NCBI GenBank assembly: GCA_002366755.1
Contig: DFBV01000018.1
Span: 15,508-64,134, forward strand
Direction of reading: 5' to 3'
Source of the DNA: Anaerolineales bacterium UBA3071
GTDB lineage: Bacteria; Chloroflexota; Anaerolineae; UBA3071
DNA: 48,627 bases
Positions 26,387 to 35,530 of this stretch are shown here, piece by piece. The number at the start of each line of letters is the position of its first letter. Position 1 is the stretch's first letter. The notes below the pieces were generated by a model. That model was not told the origin of the DNA and ran no database searches. It worked only from the letters and a program-made list of their open reading frames with translations. Position numbers and translations under genes: made by a program.

Positions 26387-29080
26387 TCATTCATCGCCCC
26401 ACATCTGATAGGCCGGGGCTACCTGCCTCGCGCAGGTCAGGGCCGTTTGACGAGGATCAGCTTCAACATCAGCACCATCGAAACACGCCAGATAGGCTGC
26501 CGCCTTCTCCTGCGCCGCTGTCAGGACGCTCTCTGTCTCTTCCCCTTGGGCTGCAGCGTCCACGGCTTGATAGAACCAATCGCTGGGAACCCATGTGCGG
26601 AATACATCTCTCAGACTGTTCACATGTATTGGGTTTTCAGGAGGGCTAAATTGATCGAGCGTGTGCAGAATCGCTGCCTGACGATCCTCGCCGACTCTGA
26701 TCCTGTAAGCATCAGACATAGCCACCTGGCGTCGTGCTGGTGTTACATAACCCCAAGCAGGCACGTTCTCATTGGAGAGAGGAATGAAGCGTTCGCTCAA
26801 ATAGGTGATCCAGGTCCAGCATCCCTGGATTTCCTCGGGAGTAGCCTGGCTGGAGATGAAGTAGGCCGTCCCGTAACCGAAGAAACCAGGGGAGCCCTGC
26901 TGTCCCGCCGGGAACGCTGTGTAGCCGATGTCGAAGGTCGGCCTTTCGTTCGGTGGAAATGTGATGTTGCTTTCCCACATGGCTGCACGCTCGCTCAGAA
27001 CCAGTTGCTCTGCTTCTTGCATCTCCTCGTAGCTAAACAGGCTCAAGCTGTACTGAGGTTTGATGCCATGCACTCGATGAAGGTCAACGTACCATTGTAC
27101 GGCGGCCACGCCCTGGGGATCGGTGAAACGAGGCTGAGGCTTATCGCCTGGCTCCCATGCCTCTGCGCCGTGCCATCTCATGATGCTGCCTAAAATCGTC
27201 CCTTCGTTTCGGGCTACGTAGGCATAGCGCTCGTCAGCCCCGTTTTGTTCTGTCAGTGAGAGGCTGAATTGGAGAAATTCGTCCCAATCCCAGTCCAACG
27301 GGGGATAGGGCTGTCCAAGGCCATCGAATAGATCTCGGTTGTAGGCAATTAAGTACACATAGACCCAGGCAGGAAGACCGAGGACTCGACCATCACGAAA
27401 CAAGGGCTGGCGAGATACTTCGAAAAAGTCCTCTGGAGAAAGATTGGGATCACTATCAATCAGCGGCGTCAGATCCAAGAGTACTTGTCGATCAACCATG
27501 TCTATGTGCCAGCTTCCCTCGAAGCAGGGGGCCCGGCGGGCTATGGACTCGTGTTGCGGCCAACGGAAGACGGTTTGTGATGGCGCGTGGAGTTCCACAT
27601 TGACGACGATCTCGGGATGTTCCTGTAGAAAATCCTCGGCCAGTAGCAAGTAGGGTTCCACGTCCTCGCTAACCAGAAAATCAATCTCGATCCCTCCTCC
27701 CGCCAGCGTTGGCCCCGGCTCAGGCTCTCGGACGACGACGGGCTGAACATTGAGGTTGACCTGTTGCTTAACCGCCGCGGCAAGCTGGTCCATGACCCGT
27801 GCCTGAGCTTCGGCCAATGCCGCTTCTACAGGCTCCTGCTCGACGAGGACGGCCTTCAATACCGCGTCCAACCCCTGCCGAACAGGACGGGCCAGACTGG
27901 CATCGCCCAAGCGATCGTCGAGGGGAGGGCTGAAGGCACTTACATTGTCGAACACCCAGCGGAAAGCGGCAGCCACGTCGGGGTGCAGTCGTTCCCAGGC
28001 ATCACTGGCCTTGGCAACAGAGCGGCGCGGCGGCAAGTTGTTGGGACTGTAAAGCACGCCGAGAGGAGGAACATCCTGATAGCTGAGCCAGGAGAGCCAG
28101 CGCCACGCTTCCTGGGGATGCTGGGTGCCGCCGCTGATCATGTAGCCTTTATACTCGATGTAACGGTTCGCCTCGGACGATTGCGGATAGGGCACAAAGC
28201 CGAGATCACGCGAGGAGAACTCGAGGCGATCCATGTCACTCGACAACCCGCCCCACATGGCGACCTTGCGAGCATCAATCAGGTTGCGCTCTTCCTGCCA
28301 GCGAGAACTAAAGCTCAGGCCTTCCAAAACTGGCGCCACCTGATGGACGAGGAATAAGTTCGCATACCACTCTAGAGCGGCAACCATTTGGCTATCGGTC
28401 AGATTGACGCGGGGTGGCACATCCATCTCCAGGATGTCTCCCGCCTCGGCCAGCAACCAGTACCTGGTGTGGCGCTGCTGAGGCAGGAAACCATAGCGCC
28501 GATCGCTCGGGCTATCGGCTGAAACGTAGGTGAGACGCTGAGCCGCCTGCAAGAACTCGTCCTTGGTCCATCCTGGCCGAGGGTAGGGCACGTTAGCCGC
28601 ATCCAGGATCTCCTTGTCATACAAGATGCCCCAAAGGTAGAGAGGGCCAGGGAGCCGGACGATGCGGCCTGTTGCATCTGTGGTCAGCGCGCCGGGGAAG
28701 AAATCATCCTGGTTGAAGCCACGATCGGAGTCGATGAACAGCTTCAAGTCGAGGTAATAGTCCTGCCCCTGGTACCGGGCCGGGATTTGCTGGTACACCG
28801 TGTCCGCTAGCTGTGCAATCTGACGGGGGTAGTCGTCTGGCCACTGCGATCGGGGTCCAAGTTCATTGGTCAAGGAAACGATCTGGATGGAGATACCTGG
28901 GTTCTCCTCCTCAAACTGCTTGGCAAGTTCCAGATAAGCAACCTGTTCGCGGTCTTCGACTGCGAACGTAACAACGGTGGGCTCCAGGTTGTCGAGATCG
29001 TGTTGGGGAGCTGGGCTAGAGGTACAACCCACCACTAGCAGGGTGAGGATCAAGAGTGAGCACGCAAGTCTTGTCTTCAT
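26387..29080 (-). CDS. tandem family-1 solute-binding lipoprotein (copy 1)
   Basis: 897 aa. Lipoprotein signal SLLILTLLVVGC, then two complete family-1 (MalE-like) solute-binding domains in one chain: domain A with YDKEILDAANVPYPRPGW and domain B with YNRDLFDGLGQPYPPLDW. Each domain ends in an Ala/Glu-rich helix (ALAEAQARV). The C-terminus carries AAAYLAC, 16 residues, then CARQVAP, a pair of Cys shared by all four paralogues in this window. ATG at 29080 behind AGGAG. No ABC permease or ATPase for sugar import is encoded nearby, so a binding, sensing or display role is more likely than transport. Promoter and attenuator-like leader lie at 29221-29455. Confidence 0.8.
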   Translation of the reverse strand: MKTRLACSLLILTLLVVGCTSSPAPQHDLDNLEPTVVTFAVEDREQVAYLELAKQFEEENPGISIQIVSLTNELGPRSQWPDDYPRQIAQLADTVYQQIPARYQGQDYYLDLKLFIDSDRGFNQDDFFPGALTTDATGRIVRLPGPLYLWGILYDKEILDAANVPYPRPGWTKDEFLQAAQRLTYVSADSPSDRRYGFLPQQRHTRYWLLAEAGDILEMDVPPRVNLTDSQMVAALEWYANLFLVHQVAPVLEGLSFSSRWQEERNLIDARKVAMWGGLSSDMDRLEFSSRDLGFVPYPQSSEANRYIEYKGYMISGGTQHPQEAWRWLSWLSYQDVPPLGVLYSPNNLPPRRSVAKASDAWERLHPDVAAAFRWVFDNVSAFSPPLDDRLGDASLARPVRQGLDAVLKAVLVEQEPVEAALAEAQARVMDQLAAAVKQQVNLNVQPVVVREPEPGPTLAGGGIEIDFLVSEDVEPYLLLAEDFLQEHPEIVVNVELHAPSQTVFRWPQHESIARRAPCFEGSWHIDMVDRQVLLDLTPLIDSDPNLSPEDFFEVSRQPLFRDGRVLGLPAWVYVYLIAYNRDLFDGLGQPYPPLDWDWDEFLQFSLSLTEQNGADERYAYVARNEGTILGSIMRWHGAEAWEPGDKPQPRFTDPQGVAAVQWYVDLHRVHGIKPQYSLSLFSYEEMQEAEQLVLSERAAMWESNITFPPNERPTFDIGYTAFPAGQQGSPGFFGYGTAYFISSQATPEEIQGCWTWITYLSERFIPLSNENVPAWGYVTPARRQVAMSDAYRIRVGEDRQAAILHTLDQFSPPENPIHVNSLRDVFRTWVPSDWFYQAVDAAAQGEETESVLTAAQEKAAAYLACFDGADVEADPRQTALTCARQVAPAYQMWGDE

Positions 29081-29099
29081 GATTGCTCCTTGCGACAAA

Positions 29100-29186
29100 C
29101 TATCGGGAGAAGGTTTCGTTGAGGGTGTAACCCTGGCCATCGGGCGAGCCGTGCCGGTTGTAGCGGCCCTTGAAGTAGGTGAGCAT
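29100..29186 (-). CDS. 28-aa peptide frame before solute-binding copy 1
   Basis: ATG with GAGGAAGGG upstream encodes a 28-residue basic peptide (MLTYFKGRYNRHGSPDGQGY and eight more residues) ending 20 nt before the lipoprotein start. It has no Cys and no signal peptide. The frame is open upstream through the leader, so it could also be the tail of a lost gene. It occupies the slot that holds a small peptide gene before the other three lipoproteins. Confidence 0.35.
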   Translation of the reverse strand: MLTYFKGRYNRHGSPDGQGYTLNETFSR

Positions 29187-29220
29187 GTTTCCCTTCCTCA
29201 ACGGCAGACCCAGCAGGCTC

Positions 29221-29432
29221 AAATCAAAAAGCGCCAATCTCTCAAGGCACAGGCGTGCCCTGAGAAATCGGCGCTCTTCGCGGAGGCCAAACCACCTTTT
29301 CGCTGTGAATTATGGCGGGCTGTTTCCTTCTCTCTCTCTCTCTCTCTTCAAGAACATCTTATCCTCCCCGAACTTCCCATCAGGCACCACTTCGTGGTCT
29401 TGGCCGGTACAATCGTTGCATGGTAATTCTAC
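29221..29432 (-). promoter_or_regulatory. structured leader with attenuator, copy R1
   Basis: About 200 nt that match 40532-40735 closely in the same orientation. On the - strand it contains a conserved GGGAAGTTCGGGGAGGATAAG core, a (GA)n tract, GCGAAAAGGTGGTTTGG, and then an intrinsic-terminator hairpin (29230-29274; AGCGCC...GGCGCT) followed by TTTTTGATTT. Promoter, structured leader and terminator before the gene indicate transcription attenuation or a riboswitch-like element of a class I cannot name. Confidence 0.65.
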
Positions 29433-29455
29433 CACAGCTCTCGTGGTTTGTCAAA
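29427..29455 (-). promoter_or_regulatory. promoter of solute-binding copy 1 unit
   Basis: On the - strand TTGACA (29455-29450) and TAGAAT (29432-29427) are spaced by 17 nt, directly upstream of the R1 leader. The equivalent -35 box is absent upstream of the R2 copy. Confidence 0.75.
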
Positions 29456-29530
29456 TCCGCTTTGCCCGTGGTGACGGAAATTCTAAGGTTCTGCAGCCGG
29501 GCTGGCGGGGCAAACGGCGGCAAATGGAAA

Positions 29531-29554
29531 GCCCCTCGCGGATGCACGAGGGGC
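29531..29554 (-). terminator. terminator after solute-binding copy 2
   Basis: GCCCCTCG and CGAGGGGC form the stem, followed by CTTTCC on the - strand. A second hairpin, CTCAGTGT/ACACTGAG, precedes it near 29555-29573. Confidence 0.65.
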
Positions 29555-29607
29555 TCAGTGTCGCTTCGGGTAACACTGAGCGACTCAGCCTTTTGTCGGA
29601 TCCGAAA

Positions 29608-32136
29608 TCACGGTGCGTCCACCTCTTGGAAGCAGGCGTCGGCGCTCGCCCGCTCTTCCAGGTCAGGGCGCTGCCGCAGGCAGTTCAAGTAGGCTTCGGC
29701 TTTTCCTTGCGCTTGGCTCAGCGCGGCCTGGGCGCCGGCACCGTGCCAGACGATCTCTTGGGCGGCCTGTATCAGCCAGGTGTAGGCCTTCTTGGACCCG
29801 GGCACCCCTTCCAGGTCGCGGAAGACGTCGGTATGTTGATATGCCAGCGATTCCAGGTAGGCAGCCTGGGCTTCCTCCCCCACGTATGCACGGAATTCGT
29901 CAGAGGCCACCAGTGAGCGACGGGCCGGAAGACCATCCTGCGGGATATGGTCCGAGACGAACTTCAGCCATTCCCAGCAGGCCTCGACGTGGGGGGTGTT
30001 GGCGGCGATGTAATAAGCCATGACCATGCTGCGAGGAGCAACGGGCCGACTGCCCCTGGGCAAAGGAGCAGCGCCGATGGAGCGTCCTTGGTACCTGGCC
30101 CACTCCATCCCCACTGACATGGATGACCGGATCCACATCCCGACCCTTCCGCTGTGGATCAGGCTATAATTCAGATCGTACAACTCGTCGTAGCCACCCG
30201 ACCCCGCTTCCAGAGCGGGAGCGACGCCGTCGGTCACCAGGCCAGCCAGTTGCTGTGCTGCTACCACCACGTCCTGCGTGTCGAAGCGGAAACCGGTCGG
30301 CGTTCCCGGGTTGTCCACCAGCGTCCCTGCCATCGCCTCCAGCAGGAATGCCAGGCTGGTGCCCGGCCATAGGACAACGCCATAGCGCTGCTCAGCGCCC
30401 TCCCCGCCACTCAGTTTCCTGGCCGCCACCAGCCAATCGTCCCACGTCCAGCCCGCTGCCGGGAAGAGGCCGGTCTCGTCGAAGAGTGCCTTATCGTAGT
30501 AAAGCACATCCACTGCGACCTGAGCGGGGAGCCCCCACAGGTCATTTTGATAGCGTACCCGCTCCAACACCTGGGGGTCGTAATCATCAAGGGGAAACCC
30601 GGGGTCGGTTTCAATCAAGGGCTGCAGGTTGAGCACACTCTGGCGCGTCTCCTCGGCGAGCGAGGCAGCGGTGAGGATACAGTCGGCGTGGCTGACCGCG
30701 ATCAGCGCCGCCAGGGTATGGTCTTGAGCAGAGAACTCCTCCGCGCCGCGCACCACCACTTCGATCTCCGGGTGGGTCTCGTGGAAGGCTTGGGCCAGCG
30801 CCTCGTATGTAGACCGGTTCCAAACGGGGACGAAGGTGATCGTATCTTTGCCCGGTGGTGCTGGTGTGGGTAAGGGAGCGATGGTAGGCTCTGGAGCCGG
30901 GGTGGCCTGCGCCAGCGCCTTCTGCTGGGCAGCCGACATCGCGGCTTCTACTGCCTCGCCGGCGAAAATCTGGTCGAGGGCCTGGGAGAGCCACACGCGC
31001 ACCATAACCGGCCGGACGGGGGGCAGGGCATGCTCCACCGCGTACTGAAAGGGGGCCAGGGCCTCTGCCCCGGCTGCGGTGGCGAGGGCGGATTCGAGGG
31101 TCAGGCTGCGCCGGGCTGGAAGGAGATCGGGCGGGGCGGCCTGCCGGCTGAGGAACTGTAACCAGCGCCAGGCTGCTTCCGGATGGGAAGTGCCGGCGCT
31201 GATGAAATAACCGTACACGTCCATCAGCGGACCTTTCCCCGGCAAGGGCGCGACCCGCAGAGAGGGACGATCCCGGACTGCCGCAGCCCACGAGCTGGCA
31301 AGGCCCACCGCCATCGCCGCTCGGCCCTCGAGCAGCGGGGCCAGCAGAGACTCCCCTTCTGCCTGGACCGGGTTGAGCATCACGCCGTGGGTCAGAGCCA
31401 GGTCGGCGTACCACTGCACCGCTGCCACCGTGCGGGGGTCATCCAGCATCGGGCGCGGCGGCTCCACCGAGGGGTCCACGATCTGCGCTCCCTGCACTTC
31501 GATCACTGATTCGAGACCCCCTCCCAGGAGGTCAGCGAAGCCGTAGCGCACGACCTGTCCTCCCTCTCGCTGCGTGAGGCGCTGCGCCTGGCTCAGGAGG
31601 TCATCCCAGGTCCAGCCCGCGGTGGGATACACCATCCCCGCATCGTCGAAAGCGGCCGGGTCGTAGAAGACGACGAGAGGGTCCACCCCGGCCGGCAGGC
31701 CCCACGTACCCTCCTGCCAGCGGAAGCGCTCCAGCAGGCCGGGGAGGAAATCTGTCTCGTCTGGCTCCCCGTCGGCCTCGAGAAACGGCGCTAGGTCGAG
31801 CAGCAGGCCAGATGGTCCGACCTCAACGGCGCCCTCATAAACGATAAAGGTGTCGGCGCTGGAGGCCAGTTGTCGCAGGGGAGTGGATCGCTCCACAGGC
31901 ACAATCTGTACTTCCAGGTCAGGGTGGGCATCGTGAAAAGCGTCGGCAACGGCCTGGTAGATCATCTTGTCGTCCATGGGGCAGGCGAAGGTGAGTCTGG
32001 TCAGATTGCCCACATGAGCAGCGGTCGGCGTTTTTCCTGGGGTGGTGCAGGCTCCCAGGGTGGCAATGAGCAGCACCAGCGACAAACTTAGCCTGCCCGC
32101 TCGCTGAGAAAAAGAACGCACTGTGCGGTCTGGCAT
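29608..32136 (-). CDS. tandem family-1 solute-binding lipoprotein (copy 2)
   Basis: 842 aa. Signal LSLVLLIATLGAC with lipobox, then two MalE-like domains (FYDPAAFDDAGMVYPTAGW; YYDKALFDETGLFPAAGW) joined by an EPTIAPLPTPAPPG linker. The C-terminal signature AEAYLNC, 15 residues, CFQEVDA matches the other copies. ATG at 32136 with GAGAGGGGTG upstream; an in-frame ATG at 32184 is less likely. The gene follows a Cys-rich peptide frame and a 13-bp stem-loop. Ends at a strong double terminator, so it closes a transcription unit. Confidence 0.8.
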   Translation of the reverse strand: MPDRTVRSFSQRAGRLSLSLVLLIATLGACTTPGKTPTAAHVGNLTRLTFACPMDDKMIYQAVADAFHDAHPDLEVQIVPVERSTPLRQLASSADTFIVYEGAVEVGPSGLLLDLAPFLEADGEPDETDFLPGLLERFRWQEGTWGLPAGVDPLVVFYDPAAFDDAGMVYPTAGWTWDDLLSQAQRLTQREGGQVVRYGFADLLGGGLESVIEVQGAQIVDPSVEPPRPMLDDPRTVAAVQWYADLALTHGVMLNPVQAEGESLLAPLLEGRAAMAVGLASSWAAAVRDRPSLRVAPLPGKGPLMDVYGYFISAGTSHPEAAWRWLQFLSRQAAPPDLLPARRSLTLESALATAAGAEALAPFQYAVEHALPPVRPVMVRVWLSQALDQIFAGEAVEAAMSAAQQKALAQATPAPEPTIAPLPTPAPPGKDTITFVPVWNRSTYEALAQAFHETHPEIEVVVRGAEEFSAQDHTLAALIAVSHADCILTAASLAEETRQSVLNLQPLIETDPGFPLDDYDPQVLERVRYQNDLWGLPAQVAVDVLYYDKALFDETGLFPAAGWTWDDWLVAARKLSGGEGAEQRYGVVLWPGTSLAFLLEAMAGTLVDNPGTPTGFRFDTQDVVVAAQQLAGLVTDGVAPALEAGSGGYDELYDLNYSLIHSGRVGMWIRSSMSVGMEWARYQGRSIGAAPLPRGSRPVAPRSMVMAYYIAANTPHVEACWEWLKFVSDHIPQDGLPARRSLVASDEFRAYVGEEAQAAYLESLAYQHTDVFRDLEGVPGSKKAYTWLIQAAQEIVWHGAGAQAALSQAQGKAEAYLNCLRQRPDLEERASADACFQEVDAP

Positions 32137-32163
32137 TTGTACACCCCTCTCACCATAACCATT

Positions 32164-32200
32164 GAGATGAAGCCTCCAGTTCACGCTGAGGCTTCATCTC
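32164..32200 (-). promoter_or_regulatory. stem-loop between Cys-rich peptide and copy 2
   Basis: GAGATGAAGCCTC and GAGGCTTCATCTC form a perfect 13-bp stem with an 11-nt loop, without a T-tract. Same position relative to its genes as the hairpins at 25658-25692, 35285-35316 and 39484-39517. Confidence 0.75.
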
Positions 32201-32223
32201 GACTGTAGACACAAACAACAGGT

Positions 32224-32421
32224 TCAGCAAGGGCCGGGCCAGTCCCCCAGGCGGAACTCGCAGTAGAGGTCGCAGCTACTGCCTGGTGGGTTGCAGTCCG
32301 GATGGTTGACACAGTGGTAGCACCAGTACTCCCAGTGTTGCTGGGTCTCGTATACCTGGCGCGGCCACAAAGTTACATTTTGAAAACACAGAATAGGACA
32401 CAGATTTTCACAGATGAACAC
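32224..32421 (-). pseudogene. Cys-rich peptide gene with displaced 5' end
   Basis: The C-terminal part WCYHCVNHPDC...SSCDLYCEF is clearly related to the peptide at 44112-44336 (WCYYCCNHPDC...NCCDLFCE). The N-terminal residues before LWPRQVYE come from an inserted 138-bp repeat element, and the expected signal peptide is missing. The gene is probably broken or expressed from a new start. The mature part would hold six Cys, including one in an added tail (DWPGPC). It sits before a stem-loop and solute-binding copy 2. Confidence 0.6.
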
Positions 32422-32509
32422 AGATCAGGCTGCATTGCTGGCGAAAATCGAGAAAAATCCGTAAAAATCAGTGTCAATCAGTGTTAATCTGTGTCCCATA
32501 AAATGTAAC
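32372..32509. repeat. 138-bp inverted-arm repeat (GTTACATTTT ends)
   Basis: Terminal GTTACATTTT and AAAATGTAAC are perfect inverted repeats. The interior left arm of CACAGATTTTCACAGATG words is complementary in style to the right arm of AATCAGTGTTAATCTGTG words. This is the same paired-arm design as the tad spacers but with defined ends, inserted into the 5' part of a peptide gene. 32510-32638 holds only a short unsupported frame. Confidence 0.65.
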
Positions 32510-32638
32510 CTTATGCCCGTCATCAGTATATATGTGGGGTCATGTAGCGTCTCTCGCGCCGCCGGTTAATGGCCATATCCGTGACAAATGACCCACTAGC
32601 AAGCTCAGGCTCAGTTTTCATCCGTCAAGGTCTTGCCC

Positions 32639-35224
32639 TCACCAGGACTCATAGTCTGGATCTACCTCCTGAGCGCAGGTCTCGCGCAGTTCACCGTCGT
32701 ACTCGCTCGCGGTGACCCGCCCTCCCAGGCAGGCCACGAAAGCCTCCGCCTTGGCCTGGGCCTCGGCCAGGGCTTCTTCCACCTCAGCCCCCTCCATCAC
32801 CCGATCAAAGGCTTCGTAGAACCAGTACCGACGAACCGTGTACACCCAGGGATATTCCTCGTACACGGGATTTACGCTCCCGACACTGCGTTCCAGCGCG
32901 AATTGGAAAGTCGCCAGAGCTTCTTCCCCCACTCGCTGCTGATACTCTGGTGTCTCCATCAAGGAACGCCGTGGGGGAACCCCTTGAACCACTGCGAGCT
33001 GGCCGGTCAGGAACTTGATCCACTGCCAACAGGCTTCTGGGTAGGGTGAGTTGACCGAGATTACGTAAGCGACGATCTTGTTTTGGTTCATTTTCCCCTG
33101 ACCCAGGGGCAAGGGGGCCATACCGACGCGGAAGGGGAAAGCCTGGGCAGGCATATTGCCGGGATACTCGGCCCACATAGCCACCCGGCCTGTGGATACC
33201 ATGTCCCGCTGCCTTTGAAGATGCGCATCTCGATCCCGAAAGTAGTCTTTGATGTAGAGGGGGGGCATCACACCGTGGACCAGGGCCAAGTCGGCGTACC
33301 AGCGCACTCCCTCAACCATTGCCGGGGTGTCCAACTGAGGTCGTGGGGGCCGGGTGGACACGTCCGCCACAGTAGCGCCGTGCTGTCCAAGGAAGAACAG
33401 CAGATCATAGCACACCGGGTCGAGAGGTATGTAGCCGTACTGTTTGCTCTCCCCTTCTTCTTCTCTGGTCAGGGCTACGGCCTTTTCCAGGAAGTCGTCC
33501 AAATCCCAACCCGGCTGGGGATATGCCACGCCTGCCGCGTCGAAGAGGTCCTGGTGGTAATACATCACTTTCACGTCGCCGTCAGCCGGCAGGCCCAGGA
33601 GATCCCCTTGCCAGCGCCAGGTCTCCAGGAACCCGGGATAGAAATCGTCCAGGGGTAAGTCCTGGTCGGCGTCCACGAGAGGCTGCAGGTCGAGGACGTG
33701 CTGGCGATGCTCCGGTACGTAAGGGGTCGTATCGAAAGCGGTAAAGCAATCACAGGCTTCAGCCCAATAGGGAACCCCCCACTGCTCCGGCACTGTCACC
33801 TCCACCATGATCTCGGGATGGTCATCATGAAACGCTTCGGCCAGGGCATGGTAGGGAGCCGTCTCGCCGCGCCCACAGAAGGTGATGGTGACTTCCTCAC
33901 CAGTTGCCCTCTCTGGCTTCGGCGTGGCCACGGCCACGGGTGTCGCTGGGGTGACCTGCTGGGCCTCTTGCGCCGCAGCCAGAGCCTGCGCCTGGGCCTC
34001 GGCCAGGGCCTCCTCCACACCTCGTTCTCCGGCGAAGATGGCGCCCAAAGCTGTCAGGAGTGGCATATCCAGTGACAGCCCCGCAGGCACCTCCATCTGA
34101 AATTTCTCCAGGACGTAGCGGTAGACCGCAGCCGTCTCCTCGTCCAACGAGGCCCAAACGTCCACAGCCCCGGCCAGCGAGCGGCGCGGCGGCACAGTCC
34201 CTTCCTCAGTGGCCAGGGGCTGACGGGTCAGAAAAGTCAGCCAGAGCCAGCTCTCCTGCGGATGGGCAGTCCCGGCGCTCATGGCGTAGCCCGCCGCCTG
34301 TTTCCAGCCCACGATGGCCTTCCCCTCGGGCAGCGGCGCTACGCCCAGGTCAGGATAATACGGCATGTAGTCGCCGAGTTGGTCGGAGTAGCCGGGCCAC
34401 ATGGCCGCCTTGCCGTCCTGGATCAGCTCCACCAGCCGCACGGTCTTTTCGAGGCGGGGCGTGACGCCCTGGCGGGTCAGGTCGGTGTACCAGTTGACGG
34501 CTTCAGCCATGGCTGGATCGTCCAACCGGGGAAGCGGCGGGGTCGTCGTCTCATCCGTCCAGGTACCGGCGCGGCCCAGGATCAGGGCTATTGCCGCGCG
34601 CGGCCAGGGATTGATGAAGCCGTAGCGCAGCGTCTGGTCCCCCTCTCGCACGGTCAACTGCTGTGTCACCTGGGTGAAGTCCTCGTAACTCCAACCGGGC
34701 TGGGGCGGAGCGATGCCAGCCTGGTCGAAGGCGGCTTTATCGTAAAAGATCAAGGCCAGGGTCGTGCGCACAGGCAGAACCCAGGTGCCGCCGTCCCAGC
34801 GGAACTGCTCCAGCAGGCCGGGGTAAAAATCTTCGGCCTCGAAGGTTGGGTCGGCTTCCAGGAGAGGGGTCAGGTCCCGCAGCAGACCCCGCCGCGTGTC
34901 CTGGGGACGGATTAGACCTGCTGGACCGGTGAACGTATCAGCCGCTGTCGCCAGCTTGCTTAAGATATCTCGGTGCTCAGTTCCCAGGATCGCATTCTCC
35001 GACAGCAGCCGCACGGAGATGTGAGGATGGGTTTTGTGAAAACGCTCGGCCAGCCGCTCGTACTGGGGAAGATCCCAATCGTTGACGGCGAAGGTGATGG
35101 TTACCTGCTGGGCGGGCGCAGGGGTCGGCGTGGGTGTAACTTGCGAGGAACAGGCCGCCACCAGTATGACTAAAAGCATCCTTGGGAGTAGACGTTGCAA
35201 AGATCTCGACGGTATCACTTTCAT
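32639..35224 (-). CDS. tandem family-1 solute-binding lipoprotein (copy 3)
   Basis: 861 aa. Lipobox in LLVILVAAC, a TPTPTPAP linker, two MalE-like domains (FYDKAAFDQAGIAPPQPGW; YYHQDLFDAAGVAYPQPGW), each closed by an ALAEAQA helix. The C-terminal signature AEAFVAC, 17 residues, CAQEVDP is present. ATG at 35224 with GGAG upstream. It follows the His-periodic peptide gene and a stem-loop, so it is the probable partner of that peptide. No permease genes nearby. Confidence 0.8.
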   Translation of the reverse strand: MKVIPSRSLQRLLPRMLLVILVAACSSQVTPTPTPAPAQQVTITFAVNDWDLPQYERLAERFHKTHPHISVRLLSENAILGTEHRDILSKLATAADTFTGPAGLIRPQDTRRGLLRDLTPLLEADPTFEAEDFYPGLLEQFRWDGGTWVLPVRTTLALIFYDKAAFDQAGIAPPQPGWSYEDFTQVTQQLTVREGDQTLRYGFINPWPRAAIALILGRAGTWTDETTTPPLPRLDDPAMAEAVNWYTDLTRQGVTPRLEKTVRLVELIQDGKAAMWPGYSDQLGDYMPYYPDLGVAPLPEGKAIVGWKQAAGYAMSAGTAHPQESWLWLTFLTRQPLATEEGTVPPRRSLAGAVDVWASLDEETAAVYRYVLEKFQMEVPAGLSLDMPLLTALGAIFAGERGVEEALAEAQAQALAAAQEAQQVTPATPVAVATPKPERATGEEVTITFCGRGETAPYHALAEAFHDDHPEIMVEVTVPEQWGVPYWAEACDCFTAFDTTPYVPEHRQHVLDLQPLVDADQDLPLDDFYPGFLETWRWQGDLLGLPADGDVKVMYYHQDLFDAAGVAYPQPGWDLDDFLEKAVALTREEEGESKQYGYIPLDPVCYDLLFFLGQHGATVADVSTRPPRPQLDTPAMVEGVRWYADLALVHGVMPPLYIKDYFRDRDAHLQRQRDMVSTGRVAMWAEYPGNMPAQAFPFRVGMAPLPLGQGKMNQNKIVAYVISVNSPYPEACWQWIKFLTGQLAVVQGVPPRRSLMETPEYQQRVGEEALATFQFALERSVGSVNPVYEEYPWVYTVRRYWFYEAFDRVMEGAEVEEALAEAQAKAEAFVACLGGRVTASEYDGELRETCAQEVDPDYESW

Positions 35225-35284
35225 TTCATGCTCCTTCCATTGTGTCCGGCTAACCGATCTGAGGTTGCGGACGTCAATCTTATG

Positions 35285-35316
35285 GAAGAGAGAGCCCACA
35301 AAGGAACTCTCTCTTC
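35285..35316 (-). promoter_or_regulatory. stem-loop between His-periodic peptide and copy 3
   Basis: GAAGAGAGAG and CTCTCTCTTC form a 10-bp stem with a 12-nt loop in the 105-nt gap between the peptide stop and the lipoprotein start. Confidence 0.65.
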
Positions 35317-35329
35317 TGTGGCAATGTCA

Positions 35330-35530
35330 CTACTCGCAAACATCTGTGTGCTGATTGGTGTGGTAGTTATTATGGATGTTGTCATGAACACACGCTTCAG
35401 CCACACTTGCCGTGAGCACCATCCCCAGCACGCTGGCAGTCAGCGCTGCTCCCGTCACCACTGCCGCCTTGCGCCCGATGTTGCCCTCTTCGAGTACAAT
35501 GAAGTCGGTCACCTTCTTTGGCACGTTCAT
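35330..35530 (-). CDS. secreted His-periodic precursor peptide (66 aa)
   Basis: ATG behind GGAGGTGAAACAG. The N-terminal leader has VTDFIVLEEGNIGRKAAV, a likely recognition stretch, then a hydrophobic segment ending SVAEA as a signal-cleavage-like site. The remaining 20 residues carry His at every fourth position (H-x3-H-x3-H-x3-H) framed by one Cys near each end, with many Asn. It lies 103 nt downstream of an HxsB-like radical SAM/SPASM enzyme. It is therefore a strong candidate for a radical-SAM-modified peptide. The classical His-Xaa-Ser repeats of HxsA are absent, so it would be a new precursor type. Confidence 0.75.
   Translation of the reverse strand: MNVPKKVTDFIVLEEGNIGRKAAVVTGAALTASVLGMVLTASVAEACVHDNIHNNYHTNQHTDVCE

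Noticed and set aside
29100..29186. Remnant of a second radical SAM enzyme (RHGSP similarity)
   Set aside because: Only four residues (HGSP) match the C-terminal region of the maturase; too short to claim homology.
29221..29432. T-box riboswitch in the R1/R2 leaders
   Set aside because: GGTGGTTTGGCCTCCGCG has pieces of the T-box consensus, but the GGTGG and CCGCG parts are separated by extra bases, and the downstream genes are not amino-acid related. Kept as an unclassified leader.
35330..35530. HxsA (His-Xaa-Ser) precursor
   Set aside because: The spacing is H-x3-H with Asn, Asp and Thr, not H-x-S, and HxsC and HxsD are absent.
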